DNA of 64,000 nucleotides, taken from Eutypa lata (lineage: Eukaryota; Ascomycota; Sordariomycetes; Xylariales; Diatrypaceae). Below are positions 43,809 through 55,853 of the stretch, in pieces (position 1 is the stretch's first letter; every line of letters begins with the position of its first letter). The DNA lies in NCBI GenBank assembly GCA_022661535.1, contig JAKULF010000003.1, forward strand, positions 6,324,001-6,388,000, given 5' to 3'. A model generated the notes under the pieces. It saw only the letters and a program-made list of their open reading frames with translations. It was not told the DNA's origin and did no database searches. Position numbers and translations under genes: made by a program.

Positions 43809-45257
43809 ATGATCATGCTGAAGGCTGCCATCATCATAATCATCACCGCAGCCGCCGCCTTCTTGGGGATACTAGCCGTTTATGGCACCACCTCCTGTCC
43901 ACGGTCCATTACCGCGCAGGTGCCAGAGGGGTACGACCAAGGCAAGAAAAGCTCGATGAAAGCCCTTCACAAACGCCTACTCAAATGTGCAAATAACAAC
44001 AACAACAATGTCCACAGCCTCGACCTGACCGTAAGGCTGCAGGGGTGCTCCAACTGGCCGGACCGCTGGAACTTCCCATTCCGCCTAGCCGGCGGGGAGC
44101 GGTATCCCGCGCTGACGTCGCTGGTGCTGGAGGGCTACAGGTTCAATCAGAGCGAGTGGGAGGACGCGAAGCCGCCGGGGAGATACGACGAAATCCTAGA
44201 ATGGCTCAACTTCGGCGGCCTCCAGAAATACGTCCCGCTGTGGCTGGATACGCCCGTCGAACGGCGGCATCTCACGAACCTGGAGCTGTGGCTCGAGGCT
44301 ATGGACTGGTCGAGGTTGGAGAGCCTCGCGATCCGAAAGGGCGTCGAGGATTACTTCGTCGACTTGGCGGGGCCGCGCTTGACGGGCTTAAAGAATCTGA
44401 CCGTAGAGTCCGGCTGGAAAAACGACGAGGCTGCCATCCCCCGATTTTTGAAAGCCCTCCCGGATTCGGTGCAATTAGAGACGCTAGCGTGGCTCGATGT
44501 AACAGGATACGATGGTTTGACCGAGGTTATAGAGAGGCACTGCGGCTCCTTGAAGCGCCTGCGCCTGTTCTCCTGGGTGCCCACGGGCTCCAACGCGCTT
44601 ACCAAGGAACAGCTCGATGTGCTCGTCGAGAAATGCCCGTCCCTGGAGCAAATATCGCTTGTCTTCGACCGCAACAGCGTATGGCCGTGGGAGCGCTTCG
44701 CGACCCTATCCCGGATGCCGAGCCTGGCCAGTGTGGAGATCTGGCTGGAGCTGCCGAGCGATGGCATGCGCGGCGTGACCAATTACATGCGGCGGCAGCC
44801 TGATCAGCGGCATTATGGCGAGCAGCCGTACAGAGAGCCACGACTCTCGGCACGGTCCGCAAACCAGATATTCCGCTTCTTCCAGGAGCAGAGGCGGAGC
44901 CAGGACCTGGCGCCCCTGCAGAACTTGAGTTTTTACATCGGCGATTGGAGCCGCCCGTGGGACGGACCAATCTACGACCCCATCTGGTTCGAGGGCGTGA
45001 AGAGTAAATATGAGTGTACTGTCATAAAGGGGGACGGTGCGCCCAAGGGAAGTGACGACCAACCCTGTGTACTCGTCGATGGCGGTTCCTCTAGCGGTAA
45101 TTCTGACTATGATTTGAGCGATGACATAGGCGATGCAACAATCAGCGGTTATAACGAGGACACGAATTCGTGGAGCTTCGTTAAACAAACCTTTCCCTCC
45201 TCTACACATACTAGGGATTCTAGAAAACCTGATTCTCCTATTTCGGAGGTCAAGTAG
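43809..45257 (+). CDS. Signal-anchored or secreted LRR-like protein, unknown
   Basis: Single exon, 482 residues, intronless. The N terminus, MIMLKAAIIIIITAAAAFLG, is a strong hydrophobic segment serving as signal peptide or anchor, with AVYGTTSCP after it. The body holds leucine-rich stretches spaced 20-30 residues, such as LTSLVLEGYRF, LTNLELWLEAMDWSRL, LESLAIRKG, LTGLKNLTVESG, LETLAWLDVTGY, LKRLRLFSWV and LEQISLVFDR. They resemble the irregular LRRs of fungal F-box-associated proteins, but no F-box is seen. The C-terminal 80 residues are Asp/Ser/Gly-rich and probably disordered. The region is more GC-rich and codon-like than its flanks. Fungal proteins of this style are often secreted and lineage-specific; function is unknown. 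Confidence 0.65.
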   Translation: MIMLKAAIIIIITAAAAFLGILAVYGTTSCPRSITAQVPEGYDQGKKSSMKALHKRLLKCANNNNNNVHSLDLTVRLQGCSNWPDRWNFPFRLAGGERYPALTSLVLEGYRFNQSEWEDAKPPGRYDEILEWLNFGGLQKYVPLWLDTPVERRHLTNLELWLEAMDWSRLESLAIRKGVEDYFVDLAGPRLTGLKNLTVESGWKNDEAAIPRFLKALPDSVQLETLAWLDVTGYDGLTEVIERHCGSLKRLRLFSWVPTGSNALTKEQLDVLVEKCPSLEQISLVFDRNSVWPWERFATLSRMPSLASVEIWLELPSDGMRGVTNYMRRQPDQRHYGEQPYREPRLSARSANQIFRFFQEQRRSQDLAPLQNLSFYIGDWSRPWDGPIYDPIWFEGVKSKYECTVIKGDGAPKGSDDQPCVLVDGGSSSGNSDYDLSDDIGDATISGYNEDTNSWSFVKQTFPSSTHTRDSRKPDSPISEVK

Positions 45258-48200
45258 GGGGCTTAGACCTCTCAATCGTAGATTATGTCCTACAATCCTC
45301 ATAGCGCCCCATAGGCTATGTTAAGCGCCCTGGATGGGTCTGCGGTGTTTTACGCCGCATTGTGTAACCAATATCCATAAAGTACTTCTCCAAAGTGAAG
45401 AGGCCGTGTAATCATCGGTGCCTAGAATGTGTCGTATGGTACACAGACTACCCGTCATTTAGTATTACCTTTGCGCTTGGGGGCGAGATGTGCCGAACAT
45501 CGGCATGAGATGAGATTCAACCCCATTAACTGATATAATCGGCGAAGCTGCCTATGTTTATAAATTGAGGCTCTAAAGCACACCTTAAAGCAACAGTCAG
45601 ACATGTAAGCTTGACTCGTGTGGTACAAAGCGCTCGGTATGACCGAAACATAACAAAGGGGGGGTGAGGGGGACTCAGTCTAAACCAACCATATGCCTAC
45701 CCCATTCCCAGCTTTATGTTGCATCACCAATTCATGCTCAAACACTTCATTCAGCCTTAAGGTCAGGCGCTAACCTAGACACGGACTATTTAAAGGTGCT
45801 CAACTTAAATGGTCCGATCAAATACACGGAGACTTAGGTATGAAGTCCATTTAAGAGTGGATTTCTAAGTTCAAATAAAGGTCAACGTAGCCTCCTCATA
45901 AAGCAGGATATTTATTAGACAATACTAATGGAATCACATCATACCTACATTCCTAAAATCCTTCCGAGTTCTTCGCTACTAAATCATACACGACTTCTCT
46001 GCGTTTCTCCTTCATATTAAGGGGTTTCTAAGGCAGACTCTGATTTATAAGGAATGACCTACAGAGGCATCGTGAGAGCTTTACGGCCTGTTATAAGATC
46101 ATACGTTTGAAATATAAATCATCTAATCAGGTTCAGGGTACTAATAATTACGAGCACTTCTCTCAAATATGATAGGTAACGAGGTCCTGCGCTATGTACA
46201 CACTCGAATATGCAAGATACATCTTCGGGACGATTCTGTACACATGGTAGATAAACTCGAGTAAAGCGGATTACCTGCAATTTATCAGTTCTATTACTAC
46301 CACTGTTCTGAACAGAAATTGTGATTATAATTATGCTGTACCAAAAGAAAATGTGTAATCAGCTCTATTTCTTTCAGTTCTCTCTCCATGGATAACCTTT
46401 TTATCACAAAATATAACCGCATGATGTTTACGCCACTAGCAGGCTATTGTCTCGTGTCTTCCCATTGCCACCTAATTGAAATATGGTTGTGTGACGCTCC
46501 CTTTCTATATCCCCCTTATATCCGCTTATGAGAGCCCACTCACGCCCCTGAATGAACTGTCTAATATGGTATGTATCTAAGAATGGATGCTCCTCCAACA
46601 ATACCTTTACAACTTAACACATAAATACAAATACATCGTGTTATGATCAGCCCATGATAGCACCGTCTGCACGCCTTCCACCAATTACGTGGCAGAGTCA
46701 CACCAGTTTTCGCCGTATCCTAGTCTTGAAGTCCAGAAACGTACATAATACACGCCTGAGTGGTCAATACAGAAAAGGTATCTCGTATGGGAGTTAACAG
46801 CCCGGAGAAAAGAAATTTAGGGTTAAGATTATGAGAATGCATTGTCAGATGATAGGTTGAAGGCTGAGGAAGTGATCGCTTGCCCCCTGACTGCCCTAAA
46901 CTAACTAACGCAGGAGGCGAATTATCTTACAGATATTGACTTCCGTTTTCGTGAGTCCTACGAAGACGGAAGAACATAACGGAAAGCCTTCATTATAAGA
47001 AATAAAAAATCTCCACCAACTCCTATTTCTATGACCCTGGATGATCATATAATACATACCATCGTGCTCTTCATCGCTGGTCATGGTATCTACACAGAAA
47101 CTGTGCCTTAGTAATTAGGAGTTGAATCAACGAAGTGAATATCCAGCACTCACATGATTCACTGGCCGCAAAAGACCGCAAAAGATCAACACATTAGATC
47201 CATAAACTCCCTGTATAGCAAGCCGTATAATGAACTGAGCTGATCAGGCAGTCATACAGGGGGGTAAAAATACATAACGATGAGCTTGTATTAGGAACAA
47301 TTGCCGCAGTCTTGCATGACACCACAGGGCTGATTTGGCCTCCTATCCTTACCACTGGTTGAACCACAGCCGCGGTACCCTTCCCTTTCCTCCAGACTGA
47401 CCTGACACCAATCTCTTGATGTATGCCTACTTCTCGCCAGTTGCATGCTGATATACGAACTTTGTGTAACATACCTTGGAGTTAAGGAGGAGCACCTGGC
47501 CGAGTGGGCGGGGATAAAACATGTAATCTCATATCCCTTATACTATAGGTACTTACCTATGAATTAGTAGTTATCTATGCTATGTATGTAAAAAGGATCC
47601 GATGCTCGGCTCGGTCTAATTCCAGGAGGCTATGTACCCGGCATCTCGATGTCCCGGTTGCCGAGTGAGTAACGACAAATGGCAATGGAGTGTTACAAGC
47701 AACGATGCCGGGTGATGTTAAAACCGGCTTACGAACGAACATACATCTATCTATAAGCGCGGGGGTCCACATATACTGAGTAGTTAGGATAAGAGAAGGA
47801 TGCTCTTCTCTTACCATCATCCCCTCTATGACACGCCGAATCTACGCCTGGTTCGTTCTCGTCAACGGTGGCAAGGCCTTCGTCATAGTACGACTAGCTA
47901 GCTAGCTGTGAAGCAATAGCTAAAGCGAGGTCATATGTAGGTAGAGTTTTATTTAACGCTAGCTTAGCTGGCATTTGTTACCTTATCTAGTAGGTAGGTA
48001 GGTAGGTCTGGCAGGTGTAGGTGTGTAATCAAGGCCTGCCTAGTATCCTTTCCCATAGTTCGGCTCCGGCTCCGGATGGATGTTCATGAGGATCAGTTTC
48101 CTAATTAGAGTAGAGACTTTATTTTTTTTCCTTTTCTGATAGGTAGCCTGGGTACTGTTTCCTGGGTGTGATATGGAACCCCCGTCGACATCATTGTGCC

Positions 48201-50171
48201 GGATTTACGTACTACCTTTGGTACCACTTACCTACCCTCCTACCCTCACTCTTCCGCCCGCTATTCCGCGGCGATGCTAGCGCTTAGCGGAGCTGGAACT
48301 TGCCGTACTTTGACTAGGTATATAGTTAACTATGTAACAAGCGAATGCGATCAGACAGGCTTCTAGAATCTTATTCGATATCGTTCCATTGCATCAAGCC
48401 AATTTGGAATGGAGCATTGGGGATTAAGGCTGGGTTTGATGCGGCTCCCGTCTGGAACTTTCGTTCAGGGGCTAACCAGCTAACTATGCTTTGCTACATA
48501 TGTAATAACTTTCTCGCTCCTTAGATACTATATAGGTAAAATAAGACGGACAAGATAGTAATAGTGCAGCCTGGAGCGAACCGTTTTGTTCACCTTCTTT
48601 CTTTTTCCTACCTGCCTACATACGTACATACTTACATAATTCTTGGAAGGCGGCTCGGCTTCAAATCTCTCTCTCGGGCTTAGGGAGTTTAATTTCTGCC
48701 TAGTGCCAATCGACCGAAATGGCAATACCCTAGGTAGGTAGGAGAATAACAGCAGATCCTCTCGCAACTTATTGCTTATGTACGCAACCAAATCGTCCAA
48801 ACCCCCCTGTTTCGCCCCCAATAAAATGGGGGTTCTCAGGGCAGAGTCTACATACCTAGTAGATACATATCTTCAACGGCATTAAAGTGCCATCGAAGAC
48901 ATCATCCATCTAACTAGTATTAATCTCTAATGGTTTACTACAAGTAAACCACACAAGATCCCTGCTATTTATACCCTCCCCCCCCCCCACTGAAATTCTC
49001 CATATGCAAAGTATTTTGGGCCCACCCTCTTGAGAGTACACCTGTGAATACGCACGTTTTATGTTTTTCCTTATCCCGACTTCGGCTATGACAACATCTT
49101 CGTCATTCTACAACTGCCTCATCCGGGTTCAGATTATGTGTGCAATTAAGCTTCTGTAGGCGCACATGCCCTGCATGTAACATCGAGGTGAGAAGATGAG
49201 ATGAGGTTGACACATCACCGAGCCGATAGTTATGTAGGTAGGTTGATGAGATATGTACAACACAATACACTCATGAATACACAAATACATACAGGTATTC
49301 ACTGCTTTGGGAAGGATCTACACCGTTGCTACTTCATAATGTTCATGTGTGGGGAAAGAATCATGCATTAGCGGCATGGCCAGCCACAGAAACCGTAGCA
49401 GCGGGTCTCGCAGTTCTCGGGACTCAACCGCCATTTCAACACGGACAACCACGAAGAACAGCCTCTATAAAGTCGGGAGCGGTTGAAAGCTGTAGCGCCC
49501 CTCGTGCCCGTCCAAAAAGGGGTGTAGCCGATCCGAAGCCGAGGAGGGCTGGACAAGGCTGCATTAGTCTAGTTAATCGAGTTATAAAGCCACGCACATA
49601 ACTAGGTATCTAACTACTTTAGTTAATAGTAGAAGCTATTTATTGAAGGAACGCGACGCATCACGCATCTCCACACCCCCTGGTTAACTACCCTGCCATG
49701 CCCTGCCTTGTCCTGCGCTGCCTTACTTCTGCTTCTGGCTGCTTTCAGCTTTATTGCTTATTAAACAAGATGCTGATATAATCTCCAAATACTCGAACGG
49801 ACCAGTCAGTGACGCCCCAGCTCTCGAATACATACATACATACATCTTTAATGATACCTCCATCGGGAGCTTCATGCAATATAGGGATGTACATGTGTAC
49901 TGTATATACCTCATTCTACATAAGTGTAAAGTAGGTAATGTATAAAAGCTTTTCGTCCACATGATACGCGCGAGGTATCATGTAGGCAGTGTTTATGTCC
50001 GTTGTCATAACCCACCAACATCCGACAAGAGAGAACTCATAGAAGCATATATAAACCCGATCAGGTAGTTTCTTCTACTTTCCCCTAACCTACCTTGGTC
50101 ACGTATCCTCAGCCCTACACCTCCCCGTCGTACGACAAGAGACTTCACACAAAACACATCAACTCGCTCCC
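45258..50171. other. 4.9-kb gene desert
   Basis: The longest non-coding stretch of the window. AT-rich sequence with scattered short repeats (TAGC near 47890, GTAG near 47990, C11 at 48978) and short random frames on both strands. A GC-richer pocket at 49360-49560 has an open frame on both strands but nothing recognisable. No transposase, reverse transcriptase, terminal inverted repeat, tRNA or rRNA was found by eye. Confidence 0.5.
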
Positions 50172-51570
50172 ATGGTTGCAACCATGCGATCATCTACGGC
50201 CCAGAAGCAGTGGGCGACGGCCAGAGACTGGGCCGAGCGGAGGAGCGTCATACTAGAACTATACATCCGGCAGGGCAAGACGTTGGAGGATGTCGTAGCC
50301 ATCATGGAAGAGAAATACTCGTTCTTCGCTACGTAAGTGGTAATGCATAACAAATCTCGCTCCGAAAGGCAGCGGGCACCTTTGCTATTGTTACTTTTTT
50401 CGACGTCAGAGTGCTGATCATTCTTTGGCAGACCAAAAATGTATAAAATCCGCTTAAGAGAGTGGGGGTTACGAAAGAATCGGCGGAAGAACCCGGCGTC
50501 AACAGCAGCGGCAGCAGCTGCTGCAGCAACAACAGCAACGACGACAGCATCAACGGCATCAACGCCAAGTGCAACAACGTCAGCAGCAGCGTCAGCATCA
50601 ACGCCGTCTTCAACGTCGTCTTCATCATCAGCATCCTCGCCGCAACCGCAACCGCAACCGCAACCGCAACCAGCATCATACTCATCATCATCCAAGGAGA
50701 AGCAACCACAGCAGCGGCAGCCACACCCGAGGCAAGCCCCCACAGCAGCCGAGACGCAAGCCCTCGCCCGGCACATCATGTCGCCCGACGAGCTGCGGAA
50801 CACGGAGCACCTGATGTACGCGTTGCGGGAGTACGTGCAATGCGCGTCGCTAACGCAGTCGTGGACCGAGGACCTGGCGAACCCGGTGGGGGCGCGGGAC
50901 CCGTCGCTGCGGTGGCTGACGCGGATGTTCTGCGCGTCGCGGCTGCTGAGCCGGGGCCAGACGGGGCCCGCGTTCCGGGCCATCGACGCCTGCTGCGCCG
51001 AGTACCGGGTGATCTCGCCGTCGGTGCACCCGGGCCTGTTCCCGGCCATGGTCAACGCGCTCTTCTGCCTGGAGTCGGTGGACCCGGTGCTCGCGCAGTC
51101 GTTCCTGGCCTACGCCCAGAACCTGGGCGACGCCATCTTCCCGGCGACCCACCCCGTCCAGGCGCTGGCCGGCGCCTTCATCCGGATGGGGCTCGTCGGC
51201 TTGAAGAACTACGCCCGCCTGATCCTCGAGGGCTACAAGGCCGCCGTGCAGGGGTCCGTGGGGCGCCACCGCGGGCCCGTCGGCCGCGACATCTCCACGC
51301 ATCTCCTCGCGTACCAGGGCTGCGCCGAGTTTGCCGTCGATTTGGTCCGGGGGAGGGGTTTCATGGAGACGGCTTTGGAGCACTGGCCGAAGTGGTTCAA
51401 GGTTTCGCTTGATACGTGCGACCCGGCCTTCCTCCCTATGGTCGAGGCGTTCGAGAACGTCGTCCTCATGTCCCTCGAAGACGATAGCGGAAATGAGAGG
51501 GCAGCGACGCTGGGAAATGAACATCAACAGCAACAGCAGCAGCAATACCAGCGGCAGCAGCAGAAGCAAA

Positions 51571-51614
<44 letters not shown>

Positions 51615-51698
51615 TCGAAACAGAGGAAGTGGACGCGGGACCAAGTTACCCAGCAGTGGGAGACGCTCGCCGAAGAGATAGTCAATAGCACGGTTTGA
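50172..51698 (+). CDS. Clr5-domain protein with polyQ tail
   Basis: Two exons, 50172-50332 and 50432-51698, give 475 residues. Residues about 14-70 form a Clr5 domain (PF14420): WAERRSVILELYIRQGKTLE, DVVAIMEEKYSFFAT, PKMYKIRLREWGLRKNRRK. Its end is on exon 2, so reading exon 2 alone would miss most of it. A low-complexity Ala/Thr/Ser and Pro-Gln linker follows (PQPQPQPQ at about 50640), then a helical Trp/Leu-rich domain, then a polyQ/Arg tail (51510-51620) and a basic end. The Clr5 domain is named for the fission-yeast silencing factor Clr5 and often occurs in fungal nuclear proteins. DNA binding or silencing is likely but unproven here. The intron has gtaagt and ttggcag. Confidence 0.9.
51573..51609 (+). 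repeat. CAG trinucleotide run coding for poly-Gln
   Basis: About twelve CAG codons in a row inside the Clr5-domain gene, preceded by interrupted CAG/CAA runs from 51525. Likely length-variable between strains. Confidence 0.9.
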
Positions 51699-53867
51699 GC
51701 TGCGAAAACAACGAGGCGAACGACGAGAGAGTGAGATATTTATATACCGTATACCATCGACATAAGACGAGAAACGGACAATGCCTCCTATCTATGATGC
51801 CCGACTCGAAAAAGCGGCAAGCCGAGCGAGCGAGCGAATGAACAATCGTGAAGATAAGCCTACAGATGAAGAATGTGCAATTTTCTCTTTTACAGAAGAG
51901 GAACACAACACATCTATTCTATTCTATTCTATTCTATTCAGCTGAACTCGGAAGCGGCGTGTGCCGAGCACGTCAAAGGCCGTATCGCGCGAGCACATGG
52001 AAGTCAAACTGTCAAGACCGACTACCTACCTACCTACCTACCTGCATAACTACCTCGCTACGAGCCAGGGCCTTGTGATGGGCGATAACCAGCTAACTAC
52101 ATAGCTGTTTGGTTCACGAGTATATCGTGCTACGATTACGCGAGGGCGGGTTATAGAGCATAGGTAAGCAATAGCACGTCGATCATGAGGTTACAGTTGG
52201 ATACCAACGATGTGCCCTTGAGCTAGAGCTGTGCAGAAGCGGCGCAGTGGTTGAGTGGTATTCCAGGTTACGGGGTTCTAACATAACACGCGCACTACGT
52301 ACGTACCTATACGTTCTACGCATCACCATACCCATTGCGTGGAATATCGAAACATTTGAGACTGAGCTTGTAACTGCATATCACACCTGTATGTATGTAT
52401 ATTATTGACAGCGTGATTTCTATTTTGAGAAACGAATATGAAGCTATCAAGATGATACCCACTCGCTAGTTTCTCTTCTCTTAAGCCGCCTTATCTTCCC
52501 ATGATCATCGTTAGGTGTAAGGAGATCGTTCGTGCCAAGGAATTACGTACATACTTGCTTAATATAGTATCACCCTTGTACTCTACGTGGATTCTGGTTA
52601 TTGCGGCACGATCATATTTGTTTTGCTCGCCTTTATCCCGAATGTAGACCTTTTTAGCCTGGCAATAGATATAATATACCTAGGCACGAAGAATATTGTT
52701 ATATTCGATCGTGTTTGGACAGTCATAGGCGGCTTGACTGCTTTGTTCGCATGATGATCCTTGACCCGACCCATCGATATAATTTTAGAAGACACTCACC
52801 GTTGCATTCACCCCTCCTTTCCATCAATTTTAGGCTCGGTCGTTCTGCCGTGGTGGGTAGGTAGTTATACGTAGTATATGTATGCAATTACTAGATTTTG
52901 GATGGAAATTCGCCCTCTTTATGTCTTTACCTTTTAAGGACCTACATTAAGCTGCTACTAAGGGGCCGCATATACTACGTCCTTACGCTCTTATGCATGT
53001 ATAAGTAGTTAAGCAGGTAGGTTAACTGGCGATTAATCTTCATGCAGCTGGAGTTTGTACTGTAGTTATGTAGGATATGTATCATACTGAATAACCACCT
53101 ACATCGGGTTAGGTCCACTATAATACCCCTGTACAAAAGTTCCCTCCACCGGGATGTGGGAGTTTTTGCTGGGCAAGGGTTCCCATAGCATAAAGTTATT
53201 ACGATCCACTGGGAAACATACATACATACCTGTATGTACTAACTAATAATACGTATCGTGTGGATAAGCCGTTGATGGTCCACTTGCTATTTGAAGGTAG
53301 GTATACATAGTTACTAGGCAGGGGATAGAAAAGATATCGTCCGTTAAAATATGTTTCTGGTTTACATATTATGTATACATACGTCACATCGTTTCTCGGC
53401 ATCGGAGTCAAACACGCCACACACGAGGTAAAATAGCCAGTTATACGTAAGATGCAGGTTCCATGCAGTGGCTCTTCCTGTCACTTTGAAGACACCTTCT
53501 CCAGCTATTAACTACATATAGTTACAGGCTAGCTACCTTGTAGAACGTTGAACATCCTTTCTCGGATGCCGTAACACAATGGAACGTTTTATCTCCGAGC
53601 TACATATACATATAGGCGGACATCCTATATCTTATGGAGTAGCCAATCAGCCAGTTATCTTTGTAAAGGAGCAGCTGGGATTTCCTTCACAATCCCCGAG
53701 GATACCACCGACCACCAAGAGAGCGAACTGCTCCGAGAGCAGACTGTAGTCGTTATCGCCGGTTGCCTCCGAGCCTTCCCGCGAACATGGTTCCGAAAGC
53801 CCCGTGTGTCTTACGGGTTTAACGGACTTCGCGTTGCGGATAAACCCTATGTGGTATGGGGTTGGAC
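51699..53867. other. Intergenic between convergent genes
   Basis: AT-rich with no convincing frame. Holds a CTATT pentamer array (51914-51938), a CTAC array (52020-52042) and TATG tetramers (52389-52400). A D-arm-like stretch near 52240 does not extend to a full tRNA. Confidence 0.6.
51914..51938. repeat. CTATT pentanucleotide repeat
   Basis: Five perfect tandem CTATT units in the 3' flank of the Clr5-domain gene. Confidence 0.9.
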
Positions 53868-55853
53868 TTAGGACTCGTGTCTCGCAGTTCCCTTCTCCGC
53901 ATCGTTGTCGCTAGTGGGGCTACCTTGCCGTACGTCATGTTGGACATGTCCATGGCCCGTCACCTCGGCGACGTCGGCATCGTGGTCGGCATCGAATGCT
54001 CGGGCCAGGTGTTCGGGTCCCAGAAATGTCAACAGGATGACGTAGGCGTACACGCATCCCATAAAGATGCAGATAACCACGCCGTACTTGTAGCGCTTGA
54101 TGCCGTCCTTCTCGGGGAGTGGGAAGCGCTCGCCGATGGTTGCTTCGATGGTCGAGCTAGCAGATGACGCCAGGTTACCAAGCTGGTAACTCGTGCCGAC
54201 GACAAACGTCCGGAAGGCACCCGGAGACAGTTCCATCAAGTGCACGGGAATTACTCCCCACGCGCCTTGGACGCAGAATTGCTGGAAGAAGGCCGCGGCA
54301 ATGATGCCATTGTTGGAGACAAACGTATAAGGGTACAGAAGTGCTCCGCCAATGATGCACATGATGATAATGCTGATTCGTCGACCGAATATCTGTGAAC
54401 AGAATCCTACCACGGTACCACCAAGCATAGCTCCAAGATTCGCAACTACTTGAGTGACCGTAACCTGGTTAGTCGAGAAGTCATATTGGTTCTCAAGCAT
54501 TGTCGGATAGAGATCCTATCTCGTCGATTAGTAAGATTCCATAAAGCCATGCAGATGGTCATAATGTTGGTAAAGAAGACGAACCTGTGAGCCGTGCGAC
54601 ATGAAGTTGAAACCAGCCATCAAAAGGACCATATATACCAACAGAAGCCAATGACGCCTGACAGCGACCTTGCCTTCCTCGATGAATGTTTTGCCAATAT
54701 TGCCCTGGCTTCTACGCGCCTCCACATGGTTGTCATACGTGTGAGTCTCGGGAAGGAAAAATCGCCAGACCACGAAGATGACGGGTGGACAGGCGCCGAA
54801 CCAAAACAAGGGCCGCCAAGCATGTGGCGTGGTATCGACGAGGCCACGGGCGAAGGCAGTGGCGAGAAGGTATCCGAATGCGTAACCTTGCTGAAGCATA
54901 CCACTCATCAAGCCTCTGGCCTCGGCGGGAAGATCTTCTAGTGCCGTAGCTGCCGCATTGCCATAAAGACCTCCCATGGCTACGCCAAAGAGGGCGCGAC
55001 AGGCAAGGAACTGAGAATAGGTATTGCAGAAGCCAGTTCCCTGAGAATCACCATCACGTTAGTAAAGTCATCAATTCATTCGTAATAGACTATCTAGCTG
55101 ATTCACACTCATGGAAGACGCCGGTATATACGAGAGCGGTACAAGCCCCAATACCAAGCACGCGAAGCTTTGCCAACACTGCAGCCAAGCCATCGCCAAG
55201 CTCCCGGGAGAGCGATGTTTCTTGGCTCGGGACGGCGCGAACAATGCGCACTAAAGAAAACCAATGTGACAGATGGAATAAACTTACAAGTTCAAGGGCG
55301 ACGAAAAGTATATTGTTGACGATGAAAGGCCATTTCCGGCCGTACCGATCAGCTGCAATACCGAACAAGATGGCGCCAACCGACCGGAACATGAGGACGA
55401 GGGTGATGCCCCAGGTGATCTCGGTCGTTGTCTTATCGAAAGTCTCGGACAAACCGTGAACAGTGAGCGACACGGTAAAGAAGTCGAAGGCGTCCCACGT
55501 CTGTATGTTTCATGTGCCTTCGGGTCAGCCAAGTGTAACTATGTACCCCACAAATACTATTATGTCTCATAGCCGGATGTGAACAAAGCATTGAATTGGA
55601 GACCAAACAGACAAGGTCGTGGTAAACGTACCCAAGCTAAGAATGCTATCGCGAAGAAAGCCCATTGCTGGCGAGTCAACATGCGTATCAGTTTGATGGG
55701 GTTTGGGGCCTTTGCCATGGGCGGCTTCAACGAGCTGACACGCGTCGCCAAATATCTCGCCGGTGACATCCCATGATAAGGCGGATATATGTTTTGGTCC
55801 TCTTCGGCATAACCGCCGTCCTTGGTGACCTTTTCATTCTGCGTGTCTGCCAT
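53868..55853 (-). CDS. Jen1-type monocarboxylate/H+ symporter (MFS)
   Basis: Plasma-membrane transporter of lactate, pyruvate, acetate or related acids (sialate:H+ symporter branch). Four exons, 55853-55632, 55500-55288, 55040-54585 and 54515-53868, give 512 residues, normal for the family. The signature NFMSHGSQDLYPT (family form NxxSHxSQDxxPT, linked to substrate recognition in yeast Jen1) is joined from exons 3 and 4. Other marks: WDAFDFFTVSL in helix 1 (spans intron 1), RYGRKWPFIV, ALFGVAMGGLYGNAAA, EARGLMSGMLQQGYAFGYL, and a hydrophilic, acidic C-terminal tail with His-rich end. All helices appear complete. The N terminus is cytosolic and hydrophilic. In other fungi such genes are induced by acids and repressed by glucose; control here was not assessed. 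Confidence 0.95.

Noticed and set aside
47500..48050. TAGC and GTAG tandem tetramers considered as a CRISPR-like array
   Set aside because: Units are four bases without unique spacers; these are ordinary eukaryotic simple repeats.
50462..51412. 316-codon frame overlapping the Clr5-domain gene
   Set aside because: It is a shifted frame of a GC-rich, repeat-filled exon, rich in Arg/Gly/Ala; the Clr5 frame has the domain and proper splice sites.
52236..52280. tRNA-like D-arm sequence (GGTTGAGTGGTATTCC)
   Set aside because: No matching acceptor stem, anticodon arm or TTCGA T-loop at the right distance; at best an old fragment.
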